From an uncultured Campylobacter sp. (GTDB taxonomy: Bacteria; Actinomycetota; Actinomycetes; Mycobacteriales; Mycobacteriaceae): a stretch of 64,000 nucleotides of DNA. The stretch's first letter is position 1; each line of letters opens with the position of its first letter. The notes under the pieces were generated by a model. It searched no databases and was not told the DNA's origin. It was given only the letters and a program-made list of their open reading frames with translations. The stretch spans positions 1-64,000 of the forward strand of contig CAMIME010000003.1 in the NCBI GenBank assembly GCA_946221035.1. The letters are read 5' to 3'. The position numbers and the translations under genes were made by a program. Below are positions 7,681 to 16,100 of the stretch, piece by piece.

Positions 7681-8391
7681 CTACTTGGCGTGCTTGGTCA
7701 GCTGCTCGCGCACGTCGGCGGCGAGCTTGGTCAGGTCCTCGTCGATCGAGTTGTGGGCCAGGCGGCGCTGCTCCGGGTTCGCGTGCTCCGCGTTGCGCAC
7801 CGCCTGCTCCAGCTCGGACAGGCGCACGCGGGCATCGCTCTTAAAGCCCTCGCCGAGGGACTCCGTCTGCTCCACGTTCTGGCGCACCGCCTCGATGCGG
7901 GCCTTCAGCTCCGCGCCGCGGCCGGAGTGGCGCGCGAGGTCCTGCGAGCTCAGGCCCAGACCGGAGGCGCGGGAATCAACCTGCTTTTGCTGCCAGGAAG
8001 TGAGCGCCTTGTAGGCGAGCGGGAGCAGGACGGGTACCAGGGCGCGGGCGGCGCCGGTCGCCTGCTTCGCCTTCTTCTTGGTAATCCCGGAGTTCTCGAT
8101 GCGCTTCATGTGCGTCTTTGCAAGCTCCTTTTCGTGCTTGCGCTTGCGCTTCAGGCCCTGCTTCTCTTCCTTCAGCAGGCGCTTTTCTGCCTTGTCCAGC
8201 AGTTCGAGCGTGCGCTTGTCCAGCTTCGCCTGCTTCTTCGCTGCCTTGTGTGCGGCCTTGGTTGCTGCCTTCTGCGCGCGGGCCTGTGCCTTAATGTCGG
8301 CGCGGGTCCTCGCCTGGGTTTTGGCTGGAACCCTGCCCTGAGTGAGGGCGCGGGCCCTGCGGATGATGCGGATGACATCGAAAATGCCCAT
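7681..8391 (-). CDS. DUF6474-like basic coiled-coil protein
   Basis: A 236-residue, Lys/Arg/Ala/Gln-rich protein with a long heptad-like helical stretch (about residues 20-110, KAAHKAAKKQAKLDK, EKRLLKEEK), a short less polar segment (RALVPVLLPLAYKAL) and a helical C-terminus. No signal peptide or catalytic motif is seen. It looks like the actinobacterial DUF6474 family, of unknown function. The start ATG at 8391 is chosen because the upstream extension is not conserved-looking and overlaps the next promoter. Confidence 0.75.
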   Translation of the reverse strand: MGIFDVIRIIRRARALTQGRVPAKTQARTRADIKAQARAQKAATKAAHKAAKKQAKLDKRTLELLDKAEKRLLKEEKQGLKRKRKHEKELAKTHMKRIENSGITKKKAKQATGAARALVPVLLPLAYKALTSWQQKQVDSRASGLGLSSQDLARHSGRGAELKARIEAVRQNVEQTESLGEGFKSDARVRLSELEQAVRNAEHANPEQRRLAHNSIDEDLTKLAADVREQLTKHAK

Positions 8392-8464
8392 GGTCAATGC
8401 TCCTCGGATAAGACTCGAATAAGAATCGCGTAACGTTTCGCGCACCAACCTTACCTGGCATATC

Positions 8465-9961
8465 GTGGCAAGCACCGTGAACGACAACAAGCAACCCATC
8501 AAAGCGTCGGACCTTGTGGGCTGCCGGTACCGCCTGCGCCAGCGCCGCGCGCACCCGGAGACGCCCGAGCTGCCAGACGCGTTGATCCGTCAACCCCAGA
8601 TCGACGCCGCCCGCGCAGTGGTGTTCGATGCGCTGCCGGTGAAACGGGCCGTCGGCGACGGGCGGGGCAAGCGGTTTCTGCGGGTGGATGTTGACGCTGT
8701 GGGTGGCAACGGAGTCGTCGATACGCGAGACGCGATGAAGCGGGGCGCCACCTTAATCACGAACGCGCAGCTGGAAGGGGAGATCGAGGGCGAGCTGGTG
8801 CAGGCGGAGGTGGACGTGCTCGTGCGCACGGAGGCCGGGTACGCGCCGGTGATTATCTCCAACCACCGGGTCGCGCGGCCGCACGCGGAGGCCACGTTGG
8901 AGATGGTGCCCACCGGCCGCCTTGGGCTGGGCAAGCCGCTGACGGTGCGGGCGAAGGCGCGCCACCACACCATCGACGGGTACCGGCTGGGGCTCGCGCA
9001 TCTTCTGCTTGGAGATGCAGCCGACGGGCGCTGCGCGGTCATCGGCCAAGACCGCTCACGCGCCTACCTCATGGATATCGAGCGCCACCTCCCGCCGCTG
9101 CTCGCCGCCCTGCGCGCACCGCTGCCCACCGAACCGGTGCGCCTCAAGCAGTGCGCCACGTGCAGGTTCTGGCCGCTGTGCCAGTCGCGGTTGGAAGAGC
9201 TCGACGACATCTCGCTGCTGCTGCCGGGCGGCCGCGGCGAGGTGTGGCGCGACAAGGGCTTCACCACGGTGCAATCGCTTATCGACGGCGCCCCTGCCGA
9301 CGCCGCGTCCCTCGCCCGCGCCTGGCGTGCCGGCATCCCGGTGCTCAAACGGCCCGTGCTCGCGCCCGCGCCCCGTGCCGATGTTGAGGTGGACGTGGAC
9401 ATGGAGGCCTACCTGGATCAGGGTGCCTACCTGTGGGGCGCCTTCGACGGGGAGGTCTACCGCCCGTTCGTGACGTGGGAGGAGGTCGGCGGTGCCGCGG
9501 AGGAGGCGAACTTCACGGCCTTCTGGACGTGGCTCATGGGCGTGCGGTCGGCGGCTCTTGAGCAGGGGCTGAGCTTCCGCGCCTACTGCTACGCCGCCGG
9601 CGGGGAGAACCACTGGCTGCGCTCGTCGGCACGCCGCTTCGACTCGGTGGATGAGGCGGAGGTGGCCGCGTTCATCGCCTCGGACGAGTGGGTGGATGTC
9701 TTCGCCCACGTCAGGCGCTCGCTCGTGGGCACCGACGGGCTGGGCCTCAAGGTGCTCGGGCCGGTGGCGGGCTTCGAGTGGGAGGACGACGACGTGGACG
9801 GGGAGCGCTCCGTGGCGCTGCGACGCGCCGGGCGCCTCGGCGACGAGGACGCCCGGGCCATGCTCCTGCGCTACAACGAGGACGATTGCCGCGCCACCCG
9901 GGCGGTCCGGGACTTCCTCGCCGCAGGCGCGCCAGGCGTGCCGGTGCTGGGGGAGGTCTAG
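8465..9961 (+). CDS. TM0106-family RecB-like putative nuclease
   Basis: A 498-residue protein. The N-terminal half (about 1-250) has a RecB/Cas4-like layout: charged patches GEIEGELVQAEVDVLV and APVIISNHRVARP, then a Cys cluster (KQCATCRFWPLCQSRL) that could hold an Fe-S or Zn site. The C-terminal half (about 310-498) resembles a predicted RNase H-fold exonuclease with DVEVDVDMEAYLD and a terminal RYNEDDCRATRAV motif. In related proteins the two parts form a helicase-free nuclease of unknown substrate. Either GTG (8465 or 8477) may be the start. Confidence 0.8.
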   Translation: MASTVNDNKQPIKASDLVGCRYRLRQRRAHPETPELPDALIRQPQIDAARAVVFDALPVKRAVGDGRGKRFLRVDVDAVGGNGVVDTRDAMKRGATLITNAQLEGEIEGELVQAEVDVLVRTEAGYAPVIISNHRVARPHAEATLEMVPTGRLGLGKPLTVRAKARHHTIDGYRLGLAHLLLGDAADGRCAVIGQDRSRAYLMDIERHLPPLLAALRAPLPTEPVRLKQCATCRFWPLCQSRLEELDDISLLLPGGRGEVWRDKGFTTVQSLIDGAPADAASLARAWRAGIPVLKRPVLAPAPRADVEVDVDMEAYLDQGAYLWGAFDGEVYRPFVTWEEVGGAAEEANFTAFWTWLMGVRSAALEQGLSFRAYCYAAGGENHWLRSSARRFDSVDEAEVAAFIASDEWVDVFAHVRRSLVGTDGLGLKVLGPVAGFEWEDDDVDGERSVALRRAGRLGDEDARAMLLRYNEDDCRATRAVRDFLAAGAPGVPVLGEV

Positions 9962-9964
9962 GCC

Positions 9965-11149
9965 CTAGCGGGAGCCGCCGCGTTCCGCCCACCACAGCGC
10001 CGCCGCGCTCATCACCAGCACGGCCAACAGCCCGGCAAGCACCCCGATGAACCCGGCCCACGGCAGGTTCTCGAACGCCCGACCCGTCGCAGCGCCCAGT
10101 ACCGACGACCCCAGGTAGTAGGAGAAGACGTACATCGAAGACGCCTCCGCCCGGTCCCGCCGCGCGATCAGCCCCACCCACCCGGAGGCGGTGGAATGGA
10201 GCGCAAAGAAACTCGCCGTAAACACCAGCAGCCCAGCGAGCGCCACCCACAACTGCTCGCTGGCCACCCCGAGTGCTCCTAGAAACATCAGCCCCGCGCC
10301 CACCAGCATGATCGGACCGCGCCCGTAGCGCTTCGCCATCACGCCCGCCCGCGCGCTCGACCACGTCCCGGACAGGTACACCACGTACACCAGGCCCGAC
10401 AGCGCCGCCGGCAGCCCAAACTGCGCCACCGCGCGGAAGCCGAAGAAGTTGTACATGGACACGAACACGCCCATGGCCACGAACGCGGTCGCGTACAGCC
10501 CCACTAGCCGTGGGTTGCGCAGGTGCCGCGCCATCGCCGTGACCTCGGAGCCAATGCGTATCGACGCCTTCGGTTCAAACCTCCTCTGCCCCGGCAACAG
10601 CGCCGCGGCTGCGAGCGCCAGGCAGAACGCGACCGCCGCAGATCCGAAGAGGGCCCAGCGCCACGTGGTGACCTCCATAAGCCCCGCCGGGATGAGACGA
10701 CCGGACAGGCCGCCGATGGTGTTGCCCGCGATGTAGAGCCCCATCGCGCCGGGCAGGTCGGCTGGGTCGAGCTCCTCGGACAGCCACGTCATGGCCACGG
10801 CGGGTGTGCCGGCGATCATGGCGCCCTGGAGTGCGCGCAGCGCGATGAGCTGCGTCGCTGTCTGTGCTAGCGGCAGCGCGAGACCCAGCCCGGTGGCGGC
10901 GAGCGCCGAGACCACCAGGACGCGTCCCCGCCCGTACTTCTCCGAAAGGATCGACGCCGGCACGACGCACAGCGCCAAGGCTCCGGTGGCGGCCGAGACG
11001 GTCAGCGCCGCGGTGGAGGGGCTGACCCCGAGCTCGGCGGTCAGGGTGGGCAGGAGGGCCTGGGTGGCGTAGAGGGTGTTGAAGATGGCGAGGCCGAACG
11101 CCAGCATGGCCAGCGTTGCCCTGCGGTATTCGGGGGAGCCTTTCTGCAT
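9965..11149 (-). CDS. MFS transporter (YnfM-like), downstream of a DtxR box
   Basis: A 394-residue, 12-span major facilitator with the inter-helix motif ILSEKYGRGRVL (about residues 67-78) and a second copy (AKRYGRGPIML). The closest type I recognise is the YnfM/arabinose-efflux-like exporter group. A good DtxR/IdeR box lies at 11211-11229, 62 bases upstream of the start codon, in an otherwise gene-free promoter region. Iron-repressed expression, and hence export of a siderophore or metal-related compound, is an inference. The gene faces away from sodA's 3' end. Confidence 0.88.
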   Translation of the reverse strand: MQKGSPEYRRATLAMLAFGLAIFNTLYATQALLPTLTAELGVSPSTAALTVSAATGALALCVVPASILSEKYGRGRVLVVSALAATGLGLALPLAQTATQLIALRALQGAMIAGTPAVAMTWLSEELDPADLPGAMGLYIAGNTIGGLSGRLIPAGLMEVTTWRWALFGSAAVAFCLALAAAALLPGQRRFEPKASIRIGSEVTAMARHLRNPRLVGLYATAFVAMGVFVSMYNFFGFRAVAQFGLPAALSGLVYVVYLSGTWSSARAGVMAKRYGRGPIMLVGAGLMFLGALGVASEQLWVALAGLLVFTASFFALHSTASGWVGLIARRDRAEASSMYVFSYYLGSSVLGAATGRAFENLPWAGFIGVLAGLLAVLVMSAAALWWAERGGSR

Positions 11150-11210
11150 GGCCTCGATGTTAGGGCCTGAACGGGTGGGTGAATTTTATTTCCCCCAACC
11201 CCTTGCGTGA

Positions 11211-11229
11211 TAAGGCTAGCCTAACCTAG
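11211..11229 (-). promoter_or_regulatory. DtxR/IdeR iron box upstream of the MFS gene
   Basis: TAAGGCTAGCCTAACCTAG matches the 19-bp DtxR consensus (TTAGGTTAGSCTAACCTAA) at 16 of 19 positions. It lies between the MFS start (11149) and the sodA terminator (11275-11310). Since sodA reads into the region from the other side and ends there, the only promoter it can control is that of the MFS gene. Confidence 0.78.
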
Positions 11230-11274
11230 TATCTCTCTTGAGTTCACCAGGACTCGACGTATCACAGGGAAACG

Positions 11275-11310
11275 ACAACGCCCGCCGCGGGAAACCGTGG
11301 CGGGCGTTGT
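11275..11310 (-). terminator. sodA terminator hairpin
   Basis: Perfect 12-base arms (11275-11286 and 11299-11310, ACAACGCCCGCC and complement) with a 12-base loop, beginning 11 bases after the sodA stop codon. On the minus strand it is followed by CGTTTCCC. Confidence 0.85.
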
Positions 11311-11321
11311 TGTATATGGGG

Positions 11322-11924
11322 TTAGGCAGCGGCCTTGGAGTAGCGCTCGTTGACTTCGTCCCAGTTCACAACGTTCCACCAAGCGGTGACGTAGTCAGCC
11401 TTGACGTTCTTGTACTGCAGGTAGAACGCGTGCTCCCACATATCGAGCATGAGCACCGGGGTGAAGTCCACGGAGATGTTGCCCTGCTGGTCAGTCATCT
11501 GCTGGATGATCAGGCGGCCAGCGACGTGGTCGTAGCCCGCGACGGCCCAGCCGGAGCCCTGCAGGCCGTTAGCCACTGCGGAGAACTGCTTCTTAAAGCC
11601 CTCGAAGGAGCCGAAGTCGCGGTCGATGGCCTCAGCGATCGCGCCGGTCGGGTTGCCGCCGGCGTTCGGTGCCATGTTCTTCCAGAAGATGGAGTGGTTG
11701 GTGTGGCCACCAAGGTTGAACGCGAGGTTCTTGCTCAGCGCGCGGATCTTGTCGGCGTCAGCCTCACCGTTGCGCTCCGCCTCCAGCGCCTCGAGCGCGG
11801 CGTTGGCGCCCTTGACGTAGTTGGCGTGGTGCTTGTCGTGGTGCAGCTCCATAATCTCAGCGGAGATGTGCGGCTCAAGTGCGTCGTACGCGTAGGGGAG
11901 TTCCGGAAGCTCGTAAACAGCCAT
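11322..11924 (-). CDS. sodA: superoxide dismutase (Mn/Fe type)
   Basis: Dismutes superoxide in the cytosol. The 200-residue protein has all four metal ligands: His in HHDKHHANY (about residue 28), His in GGHTNHSIFW (about 76), and the Asp and His in MLDMWEHAFYLQY (about 160 and 164). GGHTNHSIFW with NMAPN and the DMWEHAFYLQYKN signature fit the manganese type of Corynebacterium. It has its own terminator and lies divergently to msrA, as in C. glutamicum, giving a small oxidative-stress locus. Confidence 0.97.
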   Translation of the reverse strand: MAVYELPELPYAYDALEPHISAEIMELHHDKHHANYVKGANAALEALEAERNGEADADKIRALSKNLAFNLGGHTNHSIFWKNMAPNAGGNPTGAIAEAIDRDFGSFEGFKKQFSAVANGLQGSGWAVAGYDHVAGRLIIQQMTDQQGNISVDFTPVLMLDMWEHAFYLQYKNVKADYVTAWWNVVNWDEVNERYSKAAA

Positions 11925-12013
11925 GAGTATGTCCTTTCGTGTGACTTCAGTTACGCCACCCCATGGTACGGATTTTTGGGAACAGGGTCGCGTGCGTACT
12001 CGTTAGGGCAGGT

Positions 12014-12655
12014 ATGGGATTCATCTTTGGACGCACGCCTTCGCTTATCGACGCCGCAGCGGCCCTCCCCGGCCGCGCCAACCCCATTTTGGCTAACCCA
12101 CGCCCCCACGCGGTGCTGGGCACCCCGATCACGGGCCCGTGGAAGGAAGGCCAGAAACGCCTGCTTGTGGGCATCGGTTGCTTCTGGGGTGCGGAGAAAA
12201 TGTTCTGGGAGATGGACGGGGTGGAGTCCACGTCGGTCGGCTACGGCGGCGGCATCACCCCGAACCCGACCTACGGGGAAGTGTGCACCGGCCAGACCAA
12301 CCACGTCGAGCTGGTGGAGGTGGTCTACGACCCATCTGTCATCAGCTTGAAGGAGCTCGTGCGGGTTGCCCTCGAGGCCCACGACCCGACCCAGGGTTAC
12401 CGCCAGGGCAATGACGTGGGCACCCAGTACCGCTCGGCCTTCTACACCGACACTGAAGGTGAGGCCGAAGAGATCAGGGCGTGGATCAGGCAGTACAGCT
12501 CCGACCTCAGGGATGCGGGCTACGGTGACATCACCACCGAGGTTGCCTCAGGCGCCTCCTACTACCTGGCCGAGGACGAGCACCAGCAGTACCTGCACAA
12601 GGTGCCCAACGGGTACTGCCCGCACCACTCCACCGGGGTCGCCTGCGGCATCTAG
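12014..12655 (+). CDS. msrA: peptide methionine (S)-sulfoxide reductase
   Basis: Repairs methionine-S-sulfoxide in proteins. The 213-residue protein carries the MsrA catalytic motif GCFWGAEKMFW (about residues 52-62; the nucleophilic Cys follows Gly), GYGGG, and the HDPTQGYRQGNDVGTQYRS block. A C-terminal PNGYCPHHSTGVAC supplies candidate resolving Cys residues. The ATG at 12014 gives the usual MsrA length and follows AGGGCAGGT; an ORF extension to 11963 is not needed. Its stop codon overlaps that of the convergent hydrolase gene by 4 bases. Confidence 0.95.
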   Translation: MGFIFGRTPSLIDAAAALPGRANPILANPRPHAVLGTPITGPWKEGQKRLLVGIGCFWGAEKMFWEMDGVESTSVGYGGGITPNPTYGEVCTGQTNHVELVEVVYDPSVISLKELVRVALEAHDPTQGYRQGNDVGTQYRSAFYTDTEGEAEEIRAWIRQYSSDLRDAGYGDITTEVASGASYYLAEDEHQQYLHKVPNGYCPHHSTGVACGI

Positions 12656-14544
12656 TACCCGTGCTTGGAGGGGAACCCGTCGGAGGGTTTGCGCAGCTTG
12701 GTGGCGTCTTTGTGGATCCACAGCGAGACGCGGCGGAGTTCTGAAGGGTCCAAACCGCCCGAACCATGCACCACCGCGTTCCAATAGGCCACGGTCTCGT
12801 CGTGGTAGTTGTGCCCGTGGGGGGAGGGGTACTCTTGGGAGGCTAGTTGGTCGATGCCCACCTGCCAGAAAGTCACCAGCGGCAGCCACCGCAGGCCGGC
12901 CGGGACGTCGACGTGCTGGGTCTCGGGTGCGGGGGTTCCGCGCGAGCCCGGCTCCTTGAGCCAATCGGGGGCTTTCCACAGCAGACTGGGTTCCCACCAC
13001 ACCACGGGGTCGGAGGCGTGCTGGGCGAAGATGTAGCGCGGCTGCTCAAACGCGTTGGCGTAGGGACGGCCCAGGTAGTCGGTGTGGATGTGGTCGGGGT
13101 GGGCGGTGAAGCGGACGTGGCGCCCGCCGTCGACAAGCGGGAGGCGCTGCGGGGAGCCCTCCTCGCGCGATTGGGTGAGGGCGGAGTGGTTGCGGGCGAA
13201 GCCGGGCACGCCGGTGAACACGCCGCCGGAGGTGCCGCGGAGGAACTCGTCGACGCTTTCGAAGGCGTCGGACACGCCGTAGGCCCCCAGCGACTCGCCG
13301 CCGACGTAGAGCTTCGGTCGCGTCTCGGGGTCCATCTGGGCGAGCTCGCGCAGGATCGCCTCGACGAGGGTGCGCGAGGATGTCACGGGCGACTCGTGGT
13401 CGGCGAGGTAGGCGTACGCCGAGGGCAGGAACGAGTACTGCATGGCCACGATGGCGCAGTCGCCGCGGGTGACGAACTCGAAACCGGACGTGTGGAAGTC
13501 GTTGATCCACCCCGTGCCCGCCGCCGACATCACGGCGATGTGGCCGCGTTCGAAGGCGCCGGTGCGGCGCATCTCGGCGATGGCCTCGGCGGCCATGGCG
13601 TCGAAGTCCGGGGACTCGGTGGGGTCAAGGTCGTGCAGGCCGACGAAGACGCGGATGGGTTCTTTTGCCGACCCACCCAAGAGGCGTTCGATGTGGCGCT
13701 TGCGGGGCCCGCCCGCGACCACCGCCCGGCCCTGCCTGCCCATTGACTGGAAGTCCACCGAGGACTCAGGCGAGCCGGAGCGCTCAGGCTCACTCGGTTG
13801 CGTGGCGCCGCGCATGAACTCGCTGTCCAGCTCCATCGCGGACTTGGAGGCGGAGGCGAGGAAGCGGCGCACCACCAGGCGGTCGCCGACGAGGAATAGC
13901 ACCGCTCCGCCGCCGATGATGGCCAGGGGCCAAGACGTCACCGGTGGGAGTTTGCGGCCGAGGAGGGACTCGAGGGCGTCGATAAACGACTGGATCGCCT
14001 CGCCCAACAGCAGCACTGCGCCGTACCCCAACGCGCCCAGTGAGACCCCAAGGGCCATGTCGGCGACCTTGAAGTTGTCGTCGGATTCCACCAGGTCCTC
14101 CTGCTCCAGGCGCCGCCGCACCGAGGTGACCATGACGCCGACGGTCACGCCCGACATGGCCAGGCGCACCGGCCCCGGCAGTGGACCCCGTGCACTGTTC
14201 GGGGTCACGGGCCGCGCGGCCTGCGTCAGAATCGTGGCCACACCGTGGCCGATGCCCTGCAGCACGGCCACGTTGGCGGCGGTGGCCCACCAGTTGTGGG
14301 GCAACAGCGACGGTGACACGGCACCCCAGGTGGCGACCTCCGCACCCACCAAACCGGCGCGGAAACTCTCCGGCAGGCGGCGCAGCCCGCTCATGCGCAC
14401 GCCGGGAGACAGGTCAGCGATGACATCCACCACCTGCATGGGAAGCGCCATGACGCCGTCGCGCTTGAAGTTGAAGCGGAACCGGGCGCGTTTGAGGGAG
14501 GTGGGGAGTTGTTGCCGGAGGTCGTCGATAAGCACGCTGCTCAT
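12652..14544 (-). CDS. membrane-anchored alpha/beta hydrolase (DUF2319-like)
   Basis: A 630-residue protein. The N-terminal 270 residues hold four to five hydrophobic spans (about 70-90, 105-120, 130-150, 185-205, 225-245). The C-terminal half is an alpha/beta hydrolase with the nucleophile elbow GGESLGAYG (Ser near residue 415) and a late His in HGHNYHDE. A segment with SAAGTGWINDFHTSG precedes the elbow. Such large membrane hydrolases are common in actinobacteria with undefined substrates; an envelope lipid esterase or thioesterase is plausible only. The start at 14544 is the first ATG after the neighbouring promoter gap. Confidence 0.82.
   Translation of the reverse strand: MSSVLIDDLRQQLPTSLKRARFRFNFKRDGVMALPMQVVDVIADLSPGVRMSGLRRLPESFRAGLVGAEVATWGAVSPSLLPHNWWATAANVAVLQGIGHGVATILTQAARPVTPNSARGPLPGPVRLAMSGVTVGVMVTSVRRRLEQEDLVESDDNFKVADMALGVSLGALGYGAVLLLGEAIQSFIDALESLLGRKLPPVTSWPLAIIGGGAVLFLVGDRLVVRRFLASASKSAMELDSEFMRGATQPSEPERSGSPESSVDFQSMGRQGRAVVAGGPRKRHIERLLGGSAKEPIRVFVGLHDLDPTESPDFDAMAAEAIAEMRRTGAFERGHIAVMSAAGTGWINDFHTSGFEFVTRGDCAIVAMQYSFLPSAYAYLADHESPVTSSRTLVEAILRELAQMDPETRPKLYVGGESLGAYGVSDAFESVDEFLRGTSGGVFTGVPGFARNHSALTQSREEGSPQRLPLVDGGRHVRFTAHPDHIHTDYLGRPYANAFEQPRYIFAQHASDPVVWWEPSLLWKAPDWLKEPGSRGTPAPETQHVDVPAGLRWLPLVTFWQVGIDQLASQEYPSPHGHNYHDETVAYWNAVVHGSGGLDPSELRRVSLWIHKDATKLRKPSDGFPSKHGY
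14514..14534. repeat. 21-bp dispersed repeat, copy A (contains CGTCGATAAGC)
   Basis: These 21 bases, GCCGGAGGTCGTCGATAAGC plus A, recur identically at 43625-43645, and with two changes at 58578-58598. Here they lie inside the first codons of the hydrolase gene; at 43625 they are intergenic. The core 11-mer is over-represented across the window (see findings). Confidence 0.75.
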
Positions 14545-14599
14545 TGTCCCATAACTGCTCCGGTTGCGCGCCCGGGAAGCGGGGGTAGGGTCAGGAGGC

Positions 14600-15349
14600 G
14601 TGCAGACGCCGAACATAGTCGCCCACCGCGGGTTCTCCGGCCGGTTCCCCGAGCTAACGCGGCGCGCCTTCACGGAGGCGCTCGAGCTGCCGATCCACGG
14701 CATCGAATGCGACGTGCGGCTCACGCGCGACGGAAAACTGGTCGTCTTCCACGATGCCACCGTCGGCCGCACCACGGGTGCGCTCGGGCGCGTCGACCGC
14801 ATGGACTACCGGGACCTGCGCACCCTCAACTGCGGCACCGCCGAGGAACCGCAGCACATCATGCTGCTGGACGAGCTGCTCGAGCTGCTCGAGGGCTACC
14901 CGGACAAGCACATTTACATTGAGACGAAGCACCCCACCATCTACGGCCCAGAGGTGGACGAGCAAACCCTGCGCGCGCTGCGCTACGCGGGCATGCACGA
15001 TTCCGAGCGCGCCCACATCATCTCCTTTTCCCACCGCGCCGTGCGCTACTTCACCGAATTCGCCCCTGAGCTGGAGACGTTCTACCTCTTCCGCGTCAAG
15101 GAAAAGAAGTGGAACCCGGCCGGCGCTATGCTTTCGCGGCCCTACGGCGTGGGGCCCTCGCTTGCGCACCTGCAGGCCCGCCACAAGCTTCTGGGGCTGC
15201 GCGGGCTGAAAACGTACACGTGGACCGTGAACACCCCGCGCCAGATGCAGTGGTGCGCGGACAACGGTGTGGACGTCATCGCCACGGATCTGCCCGACCT
15301 CGCGCTATCCACCTACGGCTTCGCACCAAGAGAGGTTCTCGCACAATGA
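14600..15349 (+). CDS. glycerophosphodiester phosphodiesterase, first of two
   Basis: Hydrolyses glycerophosphodiesters to glycerol-3-phosphate and an alcohol. The 249-residue TIM-barrel protein has the GDPD signature AHRG (residues 8-11), IECDVRLTRDG (about 35-45, metal-binding Glu and Asp) and VFHDATVGRTT. No signal peptide is present, so it acts in the cytosol. The GTG start at 14600 is tentative since AGGAGG lies only 1-2 bases before it; a TTG at 14564 is the alternative. It overlaps the second GDPD gene by 4 bases. Confidence 0.9.
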   Translation: MQTPNIVAHRGFSGRFPELTRRAFTEALELPIHGIECDVRLTRDGKLVVFHDATVGRTTGALGRVDRMDYRDLRTLNCGTAEEPQHIMLLDELLELLEGYPDKHIYIETKHPTIYGPEVDEQTLRALRYAGMHDSERAHIISFSHRAVRYFTEFAPELETFYLFRVKEKKWNPAGAMLSRPYGVGPSLAHLQARHKLLGLRGLKTYTWTVNTPRQMQWCADNGVDVIATDLPDLALSTYGFAPREVLAQ

Positions 15350-16074
15350 CCGGCATCATTGCCCACCGCGGCCTGAACGGCCTGTACCCGGAGAACTCCC
15401 GCCGCTCGTTTGAGGAGGCGCTCAAGCTCGACATCGTCGGCATCGAATGCGACGTGAACCTTACCGCGGACGGGGAGGTCGTGGTCATCCACGACCAGAG
15501 CGTCGACCGCACCTCGAACGGCTCCGGCGAGGTCGCCGAGATGACGCTCGCTGAGCTGCGCGGGTTGAACTTCGGCACGCCCGAGGACCCACAGACCATC
15601 ATGACACTGGATGAGCTGCTGCAGCTTCTCGACGACTACCCGGGCAAGCATATCCTCATCGAAACCAAGCACCCTTCCCCGTTTGGGGAGCGACTGGAGG
15701 AGGCCGTCGCCGACGTGCTGCGCACGCGGGGCATGGAGTCGGATGAGCGGGTGCACCTGATCTCCTTCAACGCGGAGGCGATTGAACGGTTCCAGCGTCT
15801 GTTGCCTGCGTTGGAGACATTCCTCCTGTTGGATCCGGAGCCGTTGCTCACCGGGCGCGGCGACGTGCCGTTTGAAAAGGTAGGAAACTGCGGCGCGGGC
15901 CCGTCCATCTGGCAAGCTCAAGCAGAGCCTTCGCTTTTCGACGGCCGCGGTCGCACCTATGTATGGACCGTGAACCTACCGAAAGAGATGCTATGGCTGA
16001 AGGCGCAGGGTGCATCGTTGGTCGGCACTGACTTGCCGCACATTGCCGTGGAGACCTTTAGCGCAGACGCGTAA
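15346..16074 (+). CDS. glycerophosphodiester phosphodiesterase, second of two
   Basis: A 242-residue paralogue of the preceding protein with AHRG (residues 6-9), IECDVNLTADGEVVVIHD (about 32-49) and SVDRTSNGSG. Both keep the GDPD metal ligands. The start codon overlaps the first gene's stop (ATGA), so the pair is translationally coupled. The two differ through the barrel's second half and may differ in substrate. Together with ugpAEBC downstream they would release and recover glycerol-3-phosphate; that link is inferred from neighbourhood. Confidence 0.93.
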   Translation: MTGIIAHRGLNGLYPENSRRSFEEALKLDIVGIECDVNLTADGEVVVIHDQSVDRTSNGSGEVAEMTLAELRGLNFGTPEDPQTIMTLDELLQLLDDYPGKHILIETKHPSPFGERLEEAVADVLRTRGMESDERVHLISFNAEAIERFQRLLPALETFLLLDPEPLLTGRGDVPFEKVGNCGAGPSIWQAQAEPSLFDGRGRTYVWTVNLPKEMLWLKAQGASLVGTDLPHIAVETFSADA

Positions 16075-16100
16075 ACGTCGCTGGCCCGGCAGTTGTTACG

